Assembly (NCBI GenBank): GCA_963781105.1
Contig: CAWAED010000012.1
Location: 186,001 to 250,000, forward strand
Length of the DNA: 64,000 bases
Direction of reading: 5' to 3'
From: Palsa-295 sp963781105
Lineage (GTDB): Bacteria > Acidobacteriota > Terriglobia > Acidiferrales > UBA7541
The notes below the pieces were generated by a model, which searched no databases, had not been told where the DNA came from, and worked only from the letters and a program-made list of their open reading frames with translations. How positions within the stretch are numbered: the stretch's first letter is position 1; each line of letters opens with the position of its first letter. The translations under genes were made by a program, and so were the position numbers. Below are positions 63,601 through 64,000 of the stretch, piece by piece.

Positions 63601-64000
63601 GGAGCATCCGAAGACGCGATGGTTACAGTGGCTGTTCCCTGAACCGATGGATCAAACGCCGAAACCGCGGTAATCGTTTCCGCACCGGTGGAACCGCCAA
63701 GCGGCGCGAAATATTGCCCTGCCGTACAAGGCACCGTGATCTGCGAGCTGGGACAGATGTAGCCATCCGCCGCTGTGCCTCCTGCCACTCCACCCACTTC
63801 CCAAGTGACATTCGTATTCGTCGTACCGGTCACATTCGCCGTGAATTGGAAATTGTCGCCCGCCGCAATCGTTGCAGTGCTGGGCGTGATGTGTACCTCA
63901 GCACCCGATTTCAGCGTAACGGTCGCAATGCCAAATGCCGTCGTATTTATGGTGCTGGTGGCCACTATCACGAACGGATTCGTTGCCGGCGCGACTTGCG
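60672..64000 (-). CDS. Very large Ig/TIG/YVTN repeat surface protein, 5' end outside window
   Basis: At least 1109 residues; the frame stays open through the window edge, so the N-terminus lies beyond 64000. From the edge inward: a BIG-2/Ig-like domain, two TIG/IPT domains (near SLTPNTVGEGSRQQDVYLGG and VTPDTLVSGGTSLGV), a long YVTN beta-propeller set (VGASPQAIAIDPSLNVAVVANTGD, repeated), another TIG domain (ITLSIIGSGFTGSSQVVLDG), then a second YVTN set to the end. Such proteins are exported and thought to bind ligands or surfaces; here export cannot be verified. No anchor is seen at the C-terminus. Confidence 0.78.
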   Translation of the reverse strand, partial: QVAPATNPFVIVATSTINTTAFGIATVTLKSGAEVHITPSTATIAAGDNFQFTANVTGTTNTNVTWEVGGVAGGTAADGYICPSSQITVPCTAGQYFAPLGGSTGAETITAVSAFDPSVQGTATVTIASSDAPTLTSLTPNTVGEGSRQQDVYLGGTNFNSNDVAMVGNPPVAVPTVFLTSSSMRATIPAGPLSVAGLVRLVVQAQNGDVSASLSGPQGLTVVPSRPAVVAVTPDTLVSGGTSLGVNIVGGYFSSQTKVQCNGGNAPATLTSGQQLTVTIPASCIPSPGLYPLVVQNSDVVAPNPGMSAINIAVEPGPGDIATGVASSFSVGASPQAIAIDPSLNVAVVANTGDNTVSIINLATNTPVPGSPVGVGHAPTSVAIDDQITTSIGTLGHHIAAVTNSLDNTVSVIDLTTLAVASVPLPNNNTPPNPQPVPYAIGINPLTHRGLVVFQSTNAAVVLDFSGGVGSVVQTVTGTIASIGTGLAPQVAIDPKLNWAISTPGGAGSVAIVDLGHNSSVTNPTDLARSPLLIGNLLISTSVRGIGINTETHQALLADPNGPIAVPIPGPSLSTFSLLNGGVSTTSFTLPGGATFSPTGLVATAVNPLANIGIAVNGAANNAYVVDLKNAVVLQTIAGFNSPQAVAVNAATNTAYVVNQGNNSVSVVPLATTTPNPLQIVESSPAITYAQDPAVGITLSIIGSGFTGSSQVVLDGTAVPTTLVNSRQVTAAIPSASLATARRYVVYVQNGTAISNATSLTVIQPVTVGSSPVGVAVDSNLDQAVVTNSGSGNISLVNLLTGALIGPQSPSFFNTGTSPYGVAILGRTGQAVVANFGSNDVTVLDEKGLNGVFNSPITLPIEGGTQPIGVAINSDSGLAAITNTIPPGPNGNPPANEGGLGTFVAAGATTSTVVGNGSPIDFQPFAVAIDPAPNNDPSQNVGAVTIGSQTSAIDLLVLPGGGIPIPPVSGLQLPTGVIFDAANQDFLAVDSSLNDVLIVNPLTGSVLGTILTGINPTSLDYNFNSSTLVTSNAASSTLSVLDYVCPPNPNGATNCPAPQVRDIIDVGGTMPAASLVIGPNSLAIDSRLNLAVQVDQTNNRVLLVPLPQ

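Overview
The window is a 64 kb piece of a GC-rich bacterial chromosome. It is almost all ordinary protein-coding sequence in short operons on both strands. I see no tRNA, rRNA, CRISPR array, IS element or phage gene. The gene set fits an Acidobacteriota bacterium (inference): a futalosine-route menaquinone gene (MqnD family), an OmpH/Skp chaperone and heptosyltransferase implying an outer membrane, a TPR-STN secretin of the kind found in that phylum, GH57 glucanotransferase, Ig/TIG/YVTN surface proteins, and a rimP-nusA-infB-DUF503-rbfA-truB operon. Species cannot be assigned from the window.

Left third (1-20.2 kb). A cysM-mec-cysO cluster encodes protein-thiocarboxylate-dependent cysteine synthesis. 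It is followed by a winged-helix/glutaredoxin protein, DinB, an atypical receiver protein, bioY, a DUF3887-alpha/beta hydrolase, a slipin, the MqnD-like enzyme, metH and a separate core-MetE-like protein. Three small genes (14.7-15.6 kb) each sit exactly 7 nt behind an extended -10 element, so their mRNAs should be leaderless; two encode 77-residue proteins with a C-terminal membrane anchor. A sugar isomerase-asnS-arginase-ddl run ends this part.

Middle (20.3-42.5 kb). An aldo/keto reductase-TetR-HlyD-ABC-permease export operon is preceded by a consensus-like promoter whose -10 box lies under a 16-bp perfect palindrome, presumably the TetR operator. Then come a glycosyltransferase 9, a Trm112-like protein, GH57, a B3/B4 domain protein, DUF309, SulP, a stand-alone CuA-type cupredoxin, a SufT-like protein, a seven-iron-type ferredoxin, TlpA, UPF0173 hydrolase, O-methyltransferase, a glycine-zipper lipoprotein, proline dehydrogenase, thioredoxin reductase, MscL with a zinc-ribbon tail, and an APC permease.

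Right third (42.6-64 kb). A tightly packed iron operon (FTR1 fused to DUF2318, two FtsX-like permeases, a LolD-type ATPase) starts from a promoter whose start region carries an 11-bp inverted repeat with a Fur-like core. Divergent from it is the most unusual gene of the window: a secretin whose secretin domain is split by a complete set of seven FG-GAP/VCBS repeats, i.e. a probable seven-bladed beta-propeller inserted into an outer-membrane channel. Next is the translation/transcription operon (rimP to truB). Its promoter is followed within about 25 nt by an intrinsic terminator, suggesting attenuation. An S41 protease-like protein, OmpH, and the 3' part of a very long Ig/TIG/YVTN repeat protein complete the window.
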